Source: Lachnospiraceae bacterium UBA1755
Lineage (GTDB): Bacteria; Bacillota; Clostridia; Lachnospirales; Lachnospiraceae
Reading direction: 5' to 3'
Assembly (NCBI GenBank): GCA_002314805.1
Contig: DCHJ01000057.1
Span: 1-10,532, forward strand
Length of the DNA stretch: 10,532 nucleotides
The notes under the pieces were generated by a model that was not told where the DNA came from, ran no database searches, and worked only from the letters and a program-made list of their open reading frames with translations. Positions 1-7,241 of the stretch are shown here, one piece after another. Both the position numbers and the translations under genes were made by a program. How positions within the stretch are numbered: the first letter of the stretch is position 1; the number at the start of each line of letters is the position of its first letter.

Positions 1-59
1 CGCACCGACATTTTTTATTTTACCTTTATTCCGGGGGATATTCAATATATAATGAGAGC

Positions 60-1469
60 ATGAACAACGTAATCACTAACCGCAGAAGTCTTACAGCAAT
101 TTACTCTATACATCAGTGCCTCTACTGGATAGTGGTGTGCTGCACCGTATCATTTGCCGCCACATATATGACTGCGAAGGGGCTTGATGTTTCTGCCGTA
201 GGTTTCGTCCTGTTTGGTGCCAACATATTGTCATTTGCCGTGCAGCTGTTCCTTGCCAGCATAGCCGATAAATCCGGCGATTCCAGAGCGCTCAAGCTGC
301 TGATGATCATCCTTTCCGGGATACCCCTCATCATCATGCTCGTACTGTGCTTTACCGATATCCCGCTCTGGCTGCTTGCAGTACTGTATGTGCCGATGGC
401 AGCCGGAATTGATATGGAAATGCCGCTGATGAATTCCATCGTGGTCTTTTACTCCAAACGCAGCTATACTGTCAGCTACAGTATCGCCAGATCTATTGCT
501 GCTGCTGCATTTGGTCTTTCATCTCTGGGTATGGGCTATGCCATGAAGATCTTAGGCTGCGATGTCTCGCTCCTCGCCGCACTGGTATCAACGGCGGCAT
601 ATACGGCTATTACACTGCTGTATCCCAGGGAAGGCATGCTTGCTTCCCGCGCGGCAGGTCCGTCCGGAATTGCGGGTGCGCATGGTGACGCATCTGACGG
701 TCCTGCAGACAGGCCTGATCAGGCAGTACAGCAGGCTGACTTGTCAGGTATTGCAATTACCGACACGTCCATAACTCCGGCGGAGCATCAGTCAGATACT
801 CACCAGTGCAGGCCGGCGTCGGACCATGTATTGACCGGAGCAGAAAGCGGCACGGGTTCTCTCTCTCTTATCTGTTTCATCAGAAAATACAAGTGGTATG
901 TGCTCTCGGTCGGTGCAGTCATGCTCTTTGGTGCTTCTCATGTCGCTTCCGAGAATTATCTGATTGAGATCGTGCGTCCTCTGGGCGGTGACAGCAGCAA
1001 TGTAGGCGTTGCCCTCCTTGTATGTACTATGGCGGAGATACCCGGTACTCTGATTGCCTCCCGCTTATATAAGAAATTACAGGCCCGCAGGATCTGGCTG
1101 CTCATAGGTATCTCCTATACGATACGCATGCTCTTCTATGTGCTTGCCGGCAGTGTCGGGATGATATATCTGGGACAGGTCTTCCAGTGCTGTTCTTATG
1201 CGCTGCTGCCTCCGAGCCAGCTCTATTACGCACGGGACTGCGTGGATGACCGCGATATGGTCAAGGGACAGTCCACAAGTACGGCCCTGTATTCACTCGG
1301 CAATGCACTTGGCAATCTCTTCGGCGGTCTGGCTGTGTCTGCAGCAGGTGTGGCTGCCATGCTAAAGGGCTGTGTGGGCGGTGCGTTATTAGGATTGCTT
1401 ATTGCTGCAGTCTTTGTTCCTTTTGCTCTTAAGGCTGCAAAGAAGACTGCGGCCCCGGCGTACCGGTGA
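60..1469 (+). CDS. MFS transporter, 12 TM (LacY/nucleoside-symporter-like)
   Basis: A 469-residue membrane protein of the major facilitator superfamily, probably a proton-coupled importer or exporter of a small molecule; the substrate cannot be told from sequence. Hydrophobic segments fall into two halves of about six helices (roughly residues 12-190 and 275-460). Residues 66-76 (LASIADKSGDS) sit where MFS proteins have their loop 2-3 motif. The MFS_1-like/LacY-like branch is the best guess. The halves are joined by an unusually long polar linker (about 190-272) rich in Gly, Ala, Asp, Ser and Gln, of a composition unlike the rest. The start at 60 lacks a clear Shine-Dalgarno at normal spacing: GGGGGA at 33-38 is too far away. 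A three-codon mini-ORF (ATG at 52, stop TGA at 61-63) overlaps the start as ATGA, which could allow coupled initiation. The next gene on the same strand is a PIG-L deacetylase 213 bp downstream. MFS assignment is firm; subfamily and substrate are not. Confidence 0.88.
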   Translation: MNNVITNRRSLTAIYSIHQCLYWIVVCCTVSFAATYMTAKGLDVSAVGFVLFGANILSFAVQLFLASIADKSGDSRALKLLMIILSGIPLIIMLVLCFTDIPLWLLAVLYVPMAAGIDMEMPLMNSIVVFYSKRSYTVSYSIARSIAAAAFGLSSLGMGYAMKILGCDVSLLAALVSTAAYTAITLLYPREGMLASRAAGPSGIAGAHGDASDGPADRPDQAVQQADLSGIAITDTSITPAEHQSDTHQCRPASDHVLTGAESGTGSLSLICFIRKYKWYVLSVGAVMLFGASHVASENYLIEIVRPLGGDSSNVGVALLVCTMAEIPGTLIASRLYKKLQARRIWLLIGISYTIRMLFYVLAGSVGMIYLGQVFQCCSYALLPPSQLYYARDCVDDRDMVKGQSTSTALYSLGNALGNLFGGLAVSAAGVAAMLKGCVGGALLGLLIAAVFVPFALKAAKKTAAPAYR

Positions 1470-1558
1470 ATGTACTGACGTCGAATACGCTGCAGCCTTG
1501 CCTTGCGCGCCCGCAATTCATAATAACTATGTTGCGAGTGATTAAAGTGCGATAACCG

Positions 1559-1580
1559 ACTGAGCTTTCATCAGTTTTTT
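1559..1580 (+). terminator. Weak candidate terminator after the MFS gene
   Basis: A short hairpin (ACTGA at 1559-1563 pairing with TCAGT at 1571-1575, 7-nt loop) is followed by a run of T up to 1580. The stem is only 5 bp, so termination would be weak or partial. It lies about 90 bp after the transporter stop, consistent with partial separation of that transcript from the next gene. Confidence 0.35.
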
Positions 1581-1682
1581 ACCGCGGCTTACTGCGGAAT
1601 GTATATTAAGTGAATTACTCGGATACAAGTAACCGAGAATTCCCGCCTTTTATCTTAAAAATATAGGTCAGAAAGGAGTTTT

Positions 1683-2525
1683 ATGGGCAATTTTACTTAC
1701 CTTGACACCAACACCGGCAAAAAGACCGAAAGTCTGGATACGCTGTTTCCGGGTTGGATGGGCCCTGATGAGAGGGTCATGGTATACTGCGGTCATGATG
1801 ATGACGCGATCCTTGGCGCAAGCTATGTGATCCAGGCCTGTGTGGCTGACGGGGCGCAGGTCTTTGTGACCATCGCCTGCAACGGACACTGCGGCTATTC
1901 GACTCCGGAGGAGAAGGATACCATCGTTGACCGGCGACGCGAAGAGGCTTATCGCGGATATGAAGTGCTGGGTGTGCCGCGGGATCATATCCTAAGGCTT
2001 GAACTGCCGGATTTCTCGGCGGCTTCGTATGTGGGCCTTTTCATTGATGAAAACAAACGTGAGGGGCATTTCCGCAAGACCATCACTAATCTGCGCAAAA
2101 ACCGTATCACCCGTATCCTTACTACCAATCCGTATCATGAGCATTCTGACCATACGGCTGCGTATCTCATGGGTGCCTATGATGCGCCGCAGGCAGGTGA
2201 TGCCCACAGTGTGGACTGGGCCATGCCTTACCCTGTGAGGTCGGTGGCTATGTACAGCTGCTGGGCGGAATTTGACCCGGAGGACGCGCTGATCAGTGGA
2301 AGATCGGTGGATGTGCGTGCCAATGTTGTGGTTGCCGCGGCTCCCTGCATTGAAGACAAAACCATTGAAAGCATCTCGGCGTTCCCCAGTCAGGAGGCCA
2401 TCATCGAAGACCTTTGTGCCCAGCGCGCCGGGCGCCGGCTGCCGGACGGACGTTTCCTCGAATGCTATATCAAATATGACCCGAGACCGAAATTTAATTA
2501 TGAGCCTTACAAGGCTATGTTCTGA
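1683..2525 (+). CDS. PIG-L/LmbE family zinc-dependent deacetylase
   Basis: A 280-residue protein of the PIG-L (LmbE-like) N-deacetylase family, whose members remove acetyl groups from N-acetylglucosaminyl or related amide substrates using a zinc ion; cytoplasmic, with no signal peptide. The zinc motif, usually HPDDE, is seen as H38-D-D-D41-A followed by ILG: the ligands H38 and D41 and the usual catalytic Asp (D40) are kept, while Pro and Glu are replaced by Asp and Ala. The second motif HSDHTA (residues 154-159) supplies the third ligand H157. Length is normal for the family plus a C-terminal extension. The start is set by AAAGGAG at 1672-1678, 4 nt before the ATG. It lies between the MFS transporter and an M24-fold protein on the same strand, which suggests uptake and hydrolysis of an amide-containing small molecule; this is inference. 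The actual substrate (sugar, thiol conjugate or other) is unknown. Confidence 0.9.
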   Translation: MGNFTYLDTNTGKKTESLDTLFPGWMGPDERVMVYCGHDDDAILGASYVIQACVADGAQVFVTIACNGHCGYSTPEEKDTIVDRRREEAYRGYEVLGVPRDHILRLELPDFSAASYVGLFIDENKREGHFRKTITNLRKNRITRILTTNPYHEHSDHTAAYLMGAYDAPQAGDAHSVDWAMPYPVRSVAMYSCWAEFDPEDALISGRSVDVRANVVVAAAPCIEDKTIESISAFPSQEAIIEDLCAQRAGRRLPDGRFLECYIKYDPRPKFNYEPYKAMF

Positions 2526-2570
2526 TACTGCCCGCTGTATCGCGGTCAGGGCTTCCTCTGACGGTCACTG

Positions 2571-2608
2571 GCACAGTATCCGGTGCGAGGCCGGAGCGCA
2601 GCCTGTGC
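2571..2608 (+). other. Two-tier hairpin in the PIG-L/M24 intergenic region
   Basis: GCACAG (2571-2576) can pair with CTGTGC (2603-2608), and inside it TCCGG (2579-2583) with CCGGA (2591-2595). This gives a stacked stem-loop in the 223-bp gap. It is not followed by a clean T-run, so it is not a classical terminator; it may be a leader structure, an attenuator part or a processing site. No known riboswitch class is recognised. A possible -10 box TATAAT at 2714-2719 lies downstream, without a convincing -35. Confidence 0.25.
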
Positions 2609-2748
2609 AGATATTAGATTCTTTATTAGTTTATACCGACGTGCTGTGCAGAATTTTTGAAGGGACTGCTGTGTCTCGATGGCAGATGAGTGCCGGCTGT
2701 GTGTAATTGTTATTATAATCGGTTTTTTCTACAAAGAAGGGAGATACT

Positions 2749-4092
2749 ATGGAGACATTTATGGAGAAGGCTGCCAAGGTCGACAGGATACTGGCCCGGG
2801 CACCAAAGTTTGACAAGTTTGCAAGGATTTCAACGGAGGAATTCAAAAAGAGGGCTGCAGATCTGTATGCCGAAATGGAAAAGTCAGGACTTGAGTGTGC
2901 TCTTGTATATTCGGATGAGCACTATCACGGCGATGTACCCTATCTGGGCGGCAATATCAATTTCTGTGTCGAGCCCTGCGCAGGACTTCTCGGAAAGAAC
3001 GGCTTCCACCTCCTTGCCGGTCTTGAAGGCGGTTATTCCTGCGAGCAGATGGGTAAGCGTTCAGGCTGCCGGCTGCACAAGGCTGAATTCTTAAAGCTTG
3101 CCGATGAGGAATACCCTGTTGCTGCAGAGGATGTACATGATATCCTCACGGAATGCTGCGGCAGGATCCCGAAGAATATCGCGATCTTTACTCCCCGCGC
3201 CGTACTTCCGATAGGCGTATATGATTTCTTTGCCGATATTGTTGGCGAAGAAAACATGATCGATGCTCAGGAGATCTATTTTAAGCAGAAATATATCAAA
3301 TCAGACCGCGAGATGGAGCTGACAAAACAGGCTGCCCGTTACGCTGATATAATCATGGAATGTATGCTTGCCGTACTGGAGCCCGGAATGCTTGAGACAG
3401 AGGTTGCCGGCTGGGGCTATCTCGCCGCGCGTCAGCTCGGTACTGAAAACATGGGCTTTGACATCATGGTTACCTCAGGAGAAGCTAACCGCACACTCAT
3501 CGGCAAGGCTATGAATCTGCCGATTAAGGAAGGTGATTACGTACATCTCGGAGTCGGACCTACCGTGGACGGGCTCACCGCCTGTGAAAGATGTACTGTA
3601 ATCGCCACGCTTGATCCATCTACTATCACGGAAGATCAGCACTACTGGATCAACTTTGTGGAAGGCGCCTACAGGACAGGTCTTGAGGGCTATATAAGAA
3701 TTGCGGAAAACAATCTGCCGGCCAAGCTTCAGGAGCAGGCTCTTGTTGAATACTTCAACGCTCATGCGAAAGAGGTATCCATCAGAGTCGGTCATCCCGT
3801 CGATATGGAAAAGCAGAAGCCGTACACAGGTACACATAACGGCGGCTATACGGAATGCCAGGAATTCTACGGCGCCATCACTCTCAATTCCGAAGAGCCT
3901 CTCGGCGAGCAGATCATTACTATGCTGGATGTTGCAGCAAGGGGAATCGGAAACAAATGGGATGATGTAGTGATACCCGGTTTTGACTTTGCGCTTGTTG
4001 AGAAGACTCTGGGCAAATGGGGAAAGCATGTGGAAGTCCTCAACGAACTGCCCATCAATGTCCAGAAATATGTCGGACGTGTCGTAGAATAG
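2749..4092 (+). CDS. Creatinase/M24-fold protein lacking canonical metal ligands
   Basis: A 447-residue protein with the two-domain layout of creatinase/prolidase/aminopeptidase P proteins: an N-terminal creatinase-like domain (about 30-180) and a C-terminal pita-bread M24 domain (about 185-445), entered by the typical K-x-I-K-S-D-x-E-M-E segment at 181-190. Catalytic M24 enzymes bind two metals through Asp, Asp, His, Glu and Glu. In my by-eye alignment the first Asp is Gly268 (HLGVG for the usual DxG), the second is Cys279 (ACERC), a His remains at 363 (THNGG), and the two Glu positions are not found at TMLDVAARG (391-399) or GFDF (411-414). Creatinase itself is a metal-free member, and 'ALERT'-like spacing resembles CERC here, but its catalytic His seems replaced as well. 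The protein is therefore probably a non-peptidase hydrolase or binding protein. The start has AAGGGAG at 2737-2743. A strong terminator follows at 4209-4250. Fold assignment is firm; reaction unknown. Confidence 0.85.
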   Translation: METFMEKAAKVDRILARAPKFDKFARISTEEFKKRAADLYAEMEKSGLECALVYSDEHYHGDVPYLGGNINFCVEPCAGLLGKNGFHLLAGLEGGYSCEQMGKRSGCRLHKAEFLKLADEEYPVAAEDVHDILTECCGRIPKNIAIFTPRAVLPIGVYDFFADIVGEENMIDAQEIYFKQKYIKSDREMELTKQAARYADIIMECMLAVLEPGMLETEVAGWGYLAARQLGTENMGFDIMVTSGEANRTLIGKAMNLPIKEGDYVHLGVGPTVDGLTACERCTVIATLDPSTITEDQHYWINFVEGAYRTGLEGYIRIAENNLPAKLQEQALVEYFNAHAKEVSIRVGHPVDMEKQKPYTGTHNGGYTECQEFYGAITLNSEEPLGEQIITMLDVAARGIGNKWDDVVIPGFDFALVEKTLGKWGKHVEVLNELPINVQKYVGRVVE

Positions 4093-4208
4093 AATATCCC
4101 GGGCATGCACGGCAATGCAGTTTTGCTGCGTAAACCAATAGTGAAGCCGAATATAAACCACAGCAGCAGCGAAGCTGTGAACAAAACCCGGTAAATATGT
4201 ACCTCACT

Positions 4209-4256
4209 AACCTCCTATGGTCGGAATGTAACCGCGTACCATGGGAGGTTTTGCTA
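4209..4256 (+). terminator. Strong rho-independent terminator after the M24-fold gene
   Basis: AACCTCCTATGGT (4209-4221) pairs with ACCATGGGAGGTT (4238-4250) as a 13-bp stem with one G-U pair and a 16-nt loop. It is followed by TTTTG. It ends the + strand block of transporter, deacetylase and M24-fold genes and separates it from the regulator gene. The rest of the 4093-4519 gap shows no open frame that I would call a gene; it holds this terminator and, at its end, the regulator's promoter region. Confidence 0.8.
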
Positions 4257-4440
4257 TGCTGTAAAAGCCGTTTACGGCATATTGCTTACTTGTCTCCCCC
4301 CGCCGATAGCAGCATGGGATATCAGCAGTTTTTTGTCTGCGGGAGCGCAAGGTGACTCTGCCTTTCTTTCACTTACCCGTCATTTCATCGGATTTGATCA
4401 ATAAATCCCTGCCTGATATGCTGTAACATTGGAACAGACC

Positions 4441-4470
4441 TGATTAATAATCATAAACAGTGACTATAAA
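4441..4470 (+). promoter_or_regulatory. Putative promoter and operator of the XRE-type regulator
   Basis: A perfect palindrome TGATTA-A-TAATCA (4441-4453) lies 11 bp upstream of a -10-like TATAAA (4465-4470) and covers where the -35 element would be. The sequence AACAGACC is repeated on both sides (about 4433-4440 and 4472-4479). This arrangement fits autorepression by the small regulator encoded 50 bp downstream. No good -35 hexamer is visible, so the promoter itself is tentative. Confidence 0.4.
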
Positions 4471-4519
4471 AAACAGACCCTAACACGGGCAGGTTTCAGT
4501 TCATCAGAAAGGAGTTTTT

Positions 4520-4750
4520 ATGATTTGTTTCGAAAAGCTATGGCGTATGTTAAGAGAAAGAGGGATATCACAATACTACCTGATCAAATATAAGGGAGTC
4601 AGCCCGAGCCAGCTGACAAGACTGAAGCATAATCAGGGAGTCAGTACCCACACACTCAATAATTTCTGTACCATCCTTAACTGCAGGCTGGATGAGATCG
4701 CAGAATTCTGTAAGGATGACGTTCCCCCTGTACATAATGAGAACGCCTGA
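4520..4750 (+). CDS. Small XRE/Cro-type helix-turn-helix regulator
   Basis: A 76-residue protein made of almost nothing but one Cro/C1-type helix-turn-helix (HTH_26/YozG-like). The helices run about 5-16, 18-25 (ISQYYLIKYKGVS), 28-36 (SPSQLTRLKHNQ, recognition helix), 41-50 (VSTHTLNNFCTIL) and 54-63 (CRLDEIAEF). It is expected to bind DNA as a dimer. The start is fixed by AAAGGAG at 4508-4514 just before the ATG. It stands alone, after a terminator and before non-coding repeats, with a palindrome in its own promoter region. This suggests autoregulation or control of neighbouring genes; the target is not known. Short single-domain members of this type are common in Firmicutes. Confidence 0.85.
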   Translation: MICFEKLWRMLRERGISQYYLIKYKGVSPSQLTRLKHNQGVSTHTLNNFCTILNCRLDEIAEFCKDDVPPVHNENA

Positions 4751-4919
4751 CATAACTGAGTTATGCCGGCGCTCTCCTGTATATGCTGTATATGCTGTCT
4801 CTGTTATCGCTGCTATAAATCCCCGGTCTGCGGCCTTTTCCCGGCGCTCACGTCATACCGCCGTAAGACGGTTTCTGAACTTCCGGGGCCGGGGTATTTA
4901 AAGACGTGTCCCCCGATTG

Positions 4920-4997
4920 CTGCCATGCGCACCCGGCCTATGCTCACCGGCTCCGTATTCACAACGCCGGTCTGCTTCGGAGCTTTTCAAGTACATG
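4920..4997. repeat. 78-bp direct repeat, copy 1
   Basis: This 78-bp stretch recurs at 5025-5102 with only 4 mismatches and no gaps (period 105 bp). It contains an inverted repeat ACCGGC (4946-4951) / GCCGGT (4966-4971), and an alternative pairing GCTCCG (4950-4955) / CGGAGC (4978-4983). It lies between the regulator gene and the 3' end of the DUF4349 gene. The frames open across it look accidental: they are Cys/Pro-rich and run antisense into the neighbouring gene. It is probably a non-coding repeat, possibly one of a dispersed family in this genome. Confidence 0.85.
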
Positions 4998-5024
4998 GTT
5001 TTTCACGGTCTATCTATCGGTTGA

Positions 5025-5102
5025 CTGCCACGCTCACCCAGCCTATGCTCACCGGCTTCGTATTCACAACGCCGGTCTGCTTCGGAGCTTTTCAAGTACA
5101 TG
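5025..5102. repeat. 78-bp direct repeat, copy 2
   Basis: This is the second copy of the repeat at 4920-4997, about 95% identical. Its inverted repeat is kept: ACCGGC (5051-5056) / GCCGGT (5071-5076). One of the four differences falls in the loop and the arms are unchanged, which is compatible with a conserved structure. The remainder of the 4751-5194 gap holds a 9-bp duplication (TGTATATGC twice, near 4783-4800) and nothing I would call a gene. Confidence 0.85.
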
Positions 5103-5194
5103 CTTTTCATGGCGCGGGACTTCTTTGGGTATTATTCGTTAGTGTCGTCTCCGGGCGCTATCTTATACGGATCGTTAATACTGCCTTTGTCTTT

Positions 5195-6232
5195 TTAACT
5201 GTCCTGCTCTTTGCCGTCCCCCTCATTGCCGTCCTGCGCTTTGCCGTCCTGCGCTTTGCTGTCCTGCGCTTTGCTGTCCTGCGCTTTGCTGTCCTGCGCT
5301 TTGCTGCTCTTCTTCTTTACTAAAAATACAACGCCCGTCACCACTGCCGCAAGCAATATCAGTACCGGAGAGTACGAAATAATAAATACAAATAATCCGG
5401 CAAAGAATCTTCCCAACCCGTGGATACACCCTGAAAAGCCTTCAGATATCTTCTCCCCAAGGGTTGCTTCCTGCTGCGGGGTGTAATCCACAACCTCTGT
5501 AATATCCAGATACACCGTGGAATAATCCACCTGATTGTCATAGGTCCTCAGCTGTGATTCTATTGATTCAAGCTGATATCTTACTTCACTGAGTCTTTCT
5601 TCTATCTTGATCAGATCCTCAACAGTCTCTGCTTTTTTCATCAGCTCATTAAGACGATTCTGCTCTTCGACGAGACTCTTTTTTCTGCTTTCCGTATCTG
5701 AATACTGAAGTGTGACATCGTCTACGTTTTCAGATTTATATGTCAGATTGCTCTCGGCACAGACTCCGTCCACGAAAGCATCCAGCCTGTCGGCAGGTAT
5801 CCTTGCCGTAATATTCATATTCCTTGCATACCTGTAAGCGCTGTCGCTGCTGACACTGGGACTGGAGGAGGAAGAGTTTTCAACATAACCTCCCAAAACC
5901 CTGATTTTCTCTATTACCGAAGACGTAAAATTATCATAATCCTTGCTTTCAAGGCTCAGATTTACGTTCCTGATCAGCTTTCTGCCGGGATTTGCAACTG
6001 ATACACTTCCGCTCTCCCCGTTAAAGCCCACTGACATGCCTGCCGCAGCATCCATTTCATAGGCAGCCGCCGCTTCTTCCATTGCTGCTTCTTTGATAAA
6101 TACCATTTCATCCGGGTCTGTGATCCCCAGTCTGGTTCTTTCCGGTATTGCGGCTGCTCTGCCGCAGGCAGTAAGACCGACAGCTGCCGCTGCCAGAATA
6201 AAAGTCACTACTATTGTTAATATTCTTTTCAT
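5195..6232 (-). CDS. DUF4349 lipoprotein with C-terminal TM and KAQD repeats
   Basis: A 345-residue predicted lipoprotein. A signal peptide (MKRILTIVV, then an Ala-rich core) ends in the lipobox LTAC, with Cys23 as the lipidated residue. The body (about 70-280) is a DUF4349 domain: a beta-rich segment starting RKLIRNVNLSLES, then a long helix/coiled coil (about 190-240, SRKKSLVEEQNRLNELMKKA onwards), then a closing strand segment VYLDITEV. A C-terminal transmembrane helix follows (about 278-305), then Lys-Lys-Lys and a 35-residue hydrophilic tail of KAQDS/KAQDG repeats. The protein would be held at the membrane at both ends. Function of DUF4349 is unknown; envelope stress or cell-surface roles are only guesses. 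The start at 6232 is preferred over an upstream in-frame ATG (6301) because it begins the signal peptide and has AGAGGTG upstream. It is on the same strand as ybaK, 297 bp away. Confidence 0.88.
   Translation of the reverse strand: MKRILTIVVTFILAAAAVGLTACGRAAAIPERTRLGITDPDEMVFIKEAAMEEAAAAYEMDAAAGMSVGFNGESGSVSVANPGRKLIRNVNLSLESKDYDNFTSSVIEKIRVLGGYVENSSSSSPSVSSDSAYRYARNMNITARIPADRLDAFVDGVCAESNLTYKSENVDDVTLQYSDTESRKKSLVEEQNRLNELMKKAETVEDLIKIEERLSEVRYQLESIESQLRTYDNQVDYSTVYLDITEVVDYTPQQEATLGEKISEGFSGCIHGLGRFFAGLFVFIISYSPVLILLAAVVTGVVFLVKKKSSKAQDSKAQDSKAQDSKAQDGKAQDGNEGDGKEQDS
5201..5305. repeat. 15-bp tandem repeat coding the KAQDS tail
   Basis: There are seven units of 15 bp. The five at 5231-5305 are near-perfect (GTCCTGCGCTTTGCT/C on the + strand); the one at 5201-5215 has one change and the one at 5216-5230 is degenerate. 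On the - strand each unit encodes Lys-Ala-Gln-Asp-Ser/Gly at the C-terminus of the DUF4349 protein. The length of 15 bp keeps the frame, so copy number can vary without disrupting the gene. Confidence 0.95.
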
Positions 6233-6529
6233 AATGCACCTCTTTTCATACACCCGCTGTGTGTCAGTGTCTTCATACTCAACCGCCACAAGCTCTTTCA
6301 ATGATAGTCTTTGCCATACATCCCCAATTCAGCTTCTTTCATAAGCCGCCTCAATTGTTCTTTGCCTGTCCGGTTCCGACGCCGCTGTACCGGCACAGCT
6401 TCTCAGTGAAATATCCCTGTTCCGGACCGTATCTACACAGGATATACACCTTCCTGCGGCTCTTTTAAAGACGATATCGGTTCCGCACCGTGTTTTGCCG
6501 TGGCGCCCGAAACTCCGATGTGTATACAT
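6233..6529. other. Intergenic region between ybaK and the DUF4349 gene
   Basis: This is about 300 bp without a credible gene. The only recognisable element is the ribosome binding site of the DUF4349 gene next to 6240. The short - strand frame here (6329-6529) is Arg/Cys-rich, resembles no family I know and has no good ribosome binding site, so I leave it out. I see no clear terminator for ybaK and no clear promoter for the DUF4349 gene. Confidence 0.6.
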
Positions 6530-7021
6530 TCATACCGTAAGATCCTGATACGTCAGAGGAATCATCTTCTCCAGACCGGCCGGAGCGAGTCTGACCTGAT
6601 AGCCTATCCTGCCGGCAGAAAACACCATGTACTCCTGACCGCATGCGGTTTCATGGACTGTGGTTGTGAAGAATTTTTTCATGCCTATGGGACTGCATCC
6701 ACCGTGGATATATCCGGTCAGCGGCAGGAGCTCTTTTGCCTTCAGCATCTCTATCGACTTCTCGCCTGTCGCCCGTGCTGCCTTCTTTAGATCCAGTTCA
6801 GCTGCTACTGGTATGACAAACACATAATGTGCACCCGATCTGCCGGTAGTCACAAGTGTCTTGTATACATGCGGCAGATCCTCTCCGATGGCTCTTGCCA
6901 CATCTACACCGTTGGTACCCACTTCCGGTCCGTATGTAATTTCATCATGAGCAATGCCCGCCTGATCCAGGAGCCGCATCACGTTTGTCTTTTCTGCTGT
7001 CTTTTCGTTCTTCTTACTCAT
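6530..7021 (-). CDS. ybaK: YbaK/EbsC-type Cys-tRNA(Pro) deacylase
   Basis: A 163-residue cytoplasmic protein of the YbaK branch of the INS/ProX editing superfamily. It hydrolyses Cys-tRNA(Pro) formed by mischarging by prolyl-tRNA synthetase, protecting translation from Cys-for-Pro errors. Hallmarks are the N-terminal EKTNVMRLLD segment (10-19), the essential lysine in HVYKTLV (K54), the AELDLKKAAR segment (about 75-84) and GYIHGGCSPIGMKKFF (about 104-119). Length is typical. The start at 7021 matches the family N-terminus; an in-frame ATG at 7057 would add 12 residues that family members lack. Neither has a strong ribosome binding site. An open frame on the same strand ends at 7041, just upstream, and may be a remnant of a preceding gene. 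Confidence 0.92.
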   Translation of the reverse strand: MSKKNEKTAEKTNVMRLLDQAGIAHDEITYGPEVGTNGVDVARAIGEDLPHVYKTLVTTGRSGAHYVFVIPVAAELDLKKAARATGEKSIEMLKAKELLPLTGYIHGGCSPIGMKKFFTTTVHETACGQEYMVFSAGRIGYQVRLAPAGLEKMIPLTYQDLTV

Positions 7022-7040
7022 GTTTGTTGATATCCGTCTT

Positions 7041-7205
7041 TTAATACTCTGCTGCATTTGATAATCTCAGCGCGTAAATATTGCCGTCCATACCACTGCC
7101 GACTAAGCTGTCACCGTCACCGTTGCTGCCACCTTCACCGATGCGGTCTCTACTGCCAGTATCGCTGCTTCCTGTCCTTGCTGTTACTGTTTCCGCCGCC
7201 GTACC
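7041..7205 (-). pseudogene. Possible gene 3'-end remnant upstream of ybaK
   Basis: Reading - strand, a frame stays open for about 53 codons and ends with a TAA at 7041-7043. It encodes a Gly/Ser/Asp/Thr-rich linker, then MDGNIYALRLSNAAEY. That C-terminus looks protein-like, but an in-frame TGA lies shortly upstream and no start or family is visible. It could be the tail of a decayed gene or chance. The rest of 7058-7240 is simple CCRCCG-like sequence with no other signal. Confidence 0.2.
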
Positions 7206-7241
7206 ATACCACCGTCAGCGCTGCGGATGATCCACACTGAT

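Noticed and set aside
52..63. Three-codon ORF overlapping the MFS start as a regulatory leader peptide
   Set aside because: It is too short to judge and close to the window edge; noted only in the transporter entry as a possible coupling.
2526..2748. Riboswitch in the leader of the M24-fold gene
   Set aside because: A two-tier hairpin is visible, but no consensus of any riboswitch class I know and no adjoining terminator.
3475..4161. 228-codon - strand frame opposite the M24-fold gene
   Set aside because: It is antisense to a clearly coding gene with good codon pattern and ribosome binding site; it has no family resemblance.
5201..5305. Short regularly repeated units suggesting a CRISPR array
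   Set aside because: Units of 15 bp are contiguous without spacers and lie in frame within a gene; this is a coding tandem repeat.
4763..5323. 186-codon + strand open frame across the 78-bp repeats
   Set aside because: It is Cys/Pro-rich, low complexity, runs antisense through the 15-bp tandem repeat of the DUF4349 gene and has no ribosome binding site; the openness comes from the repeats.
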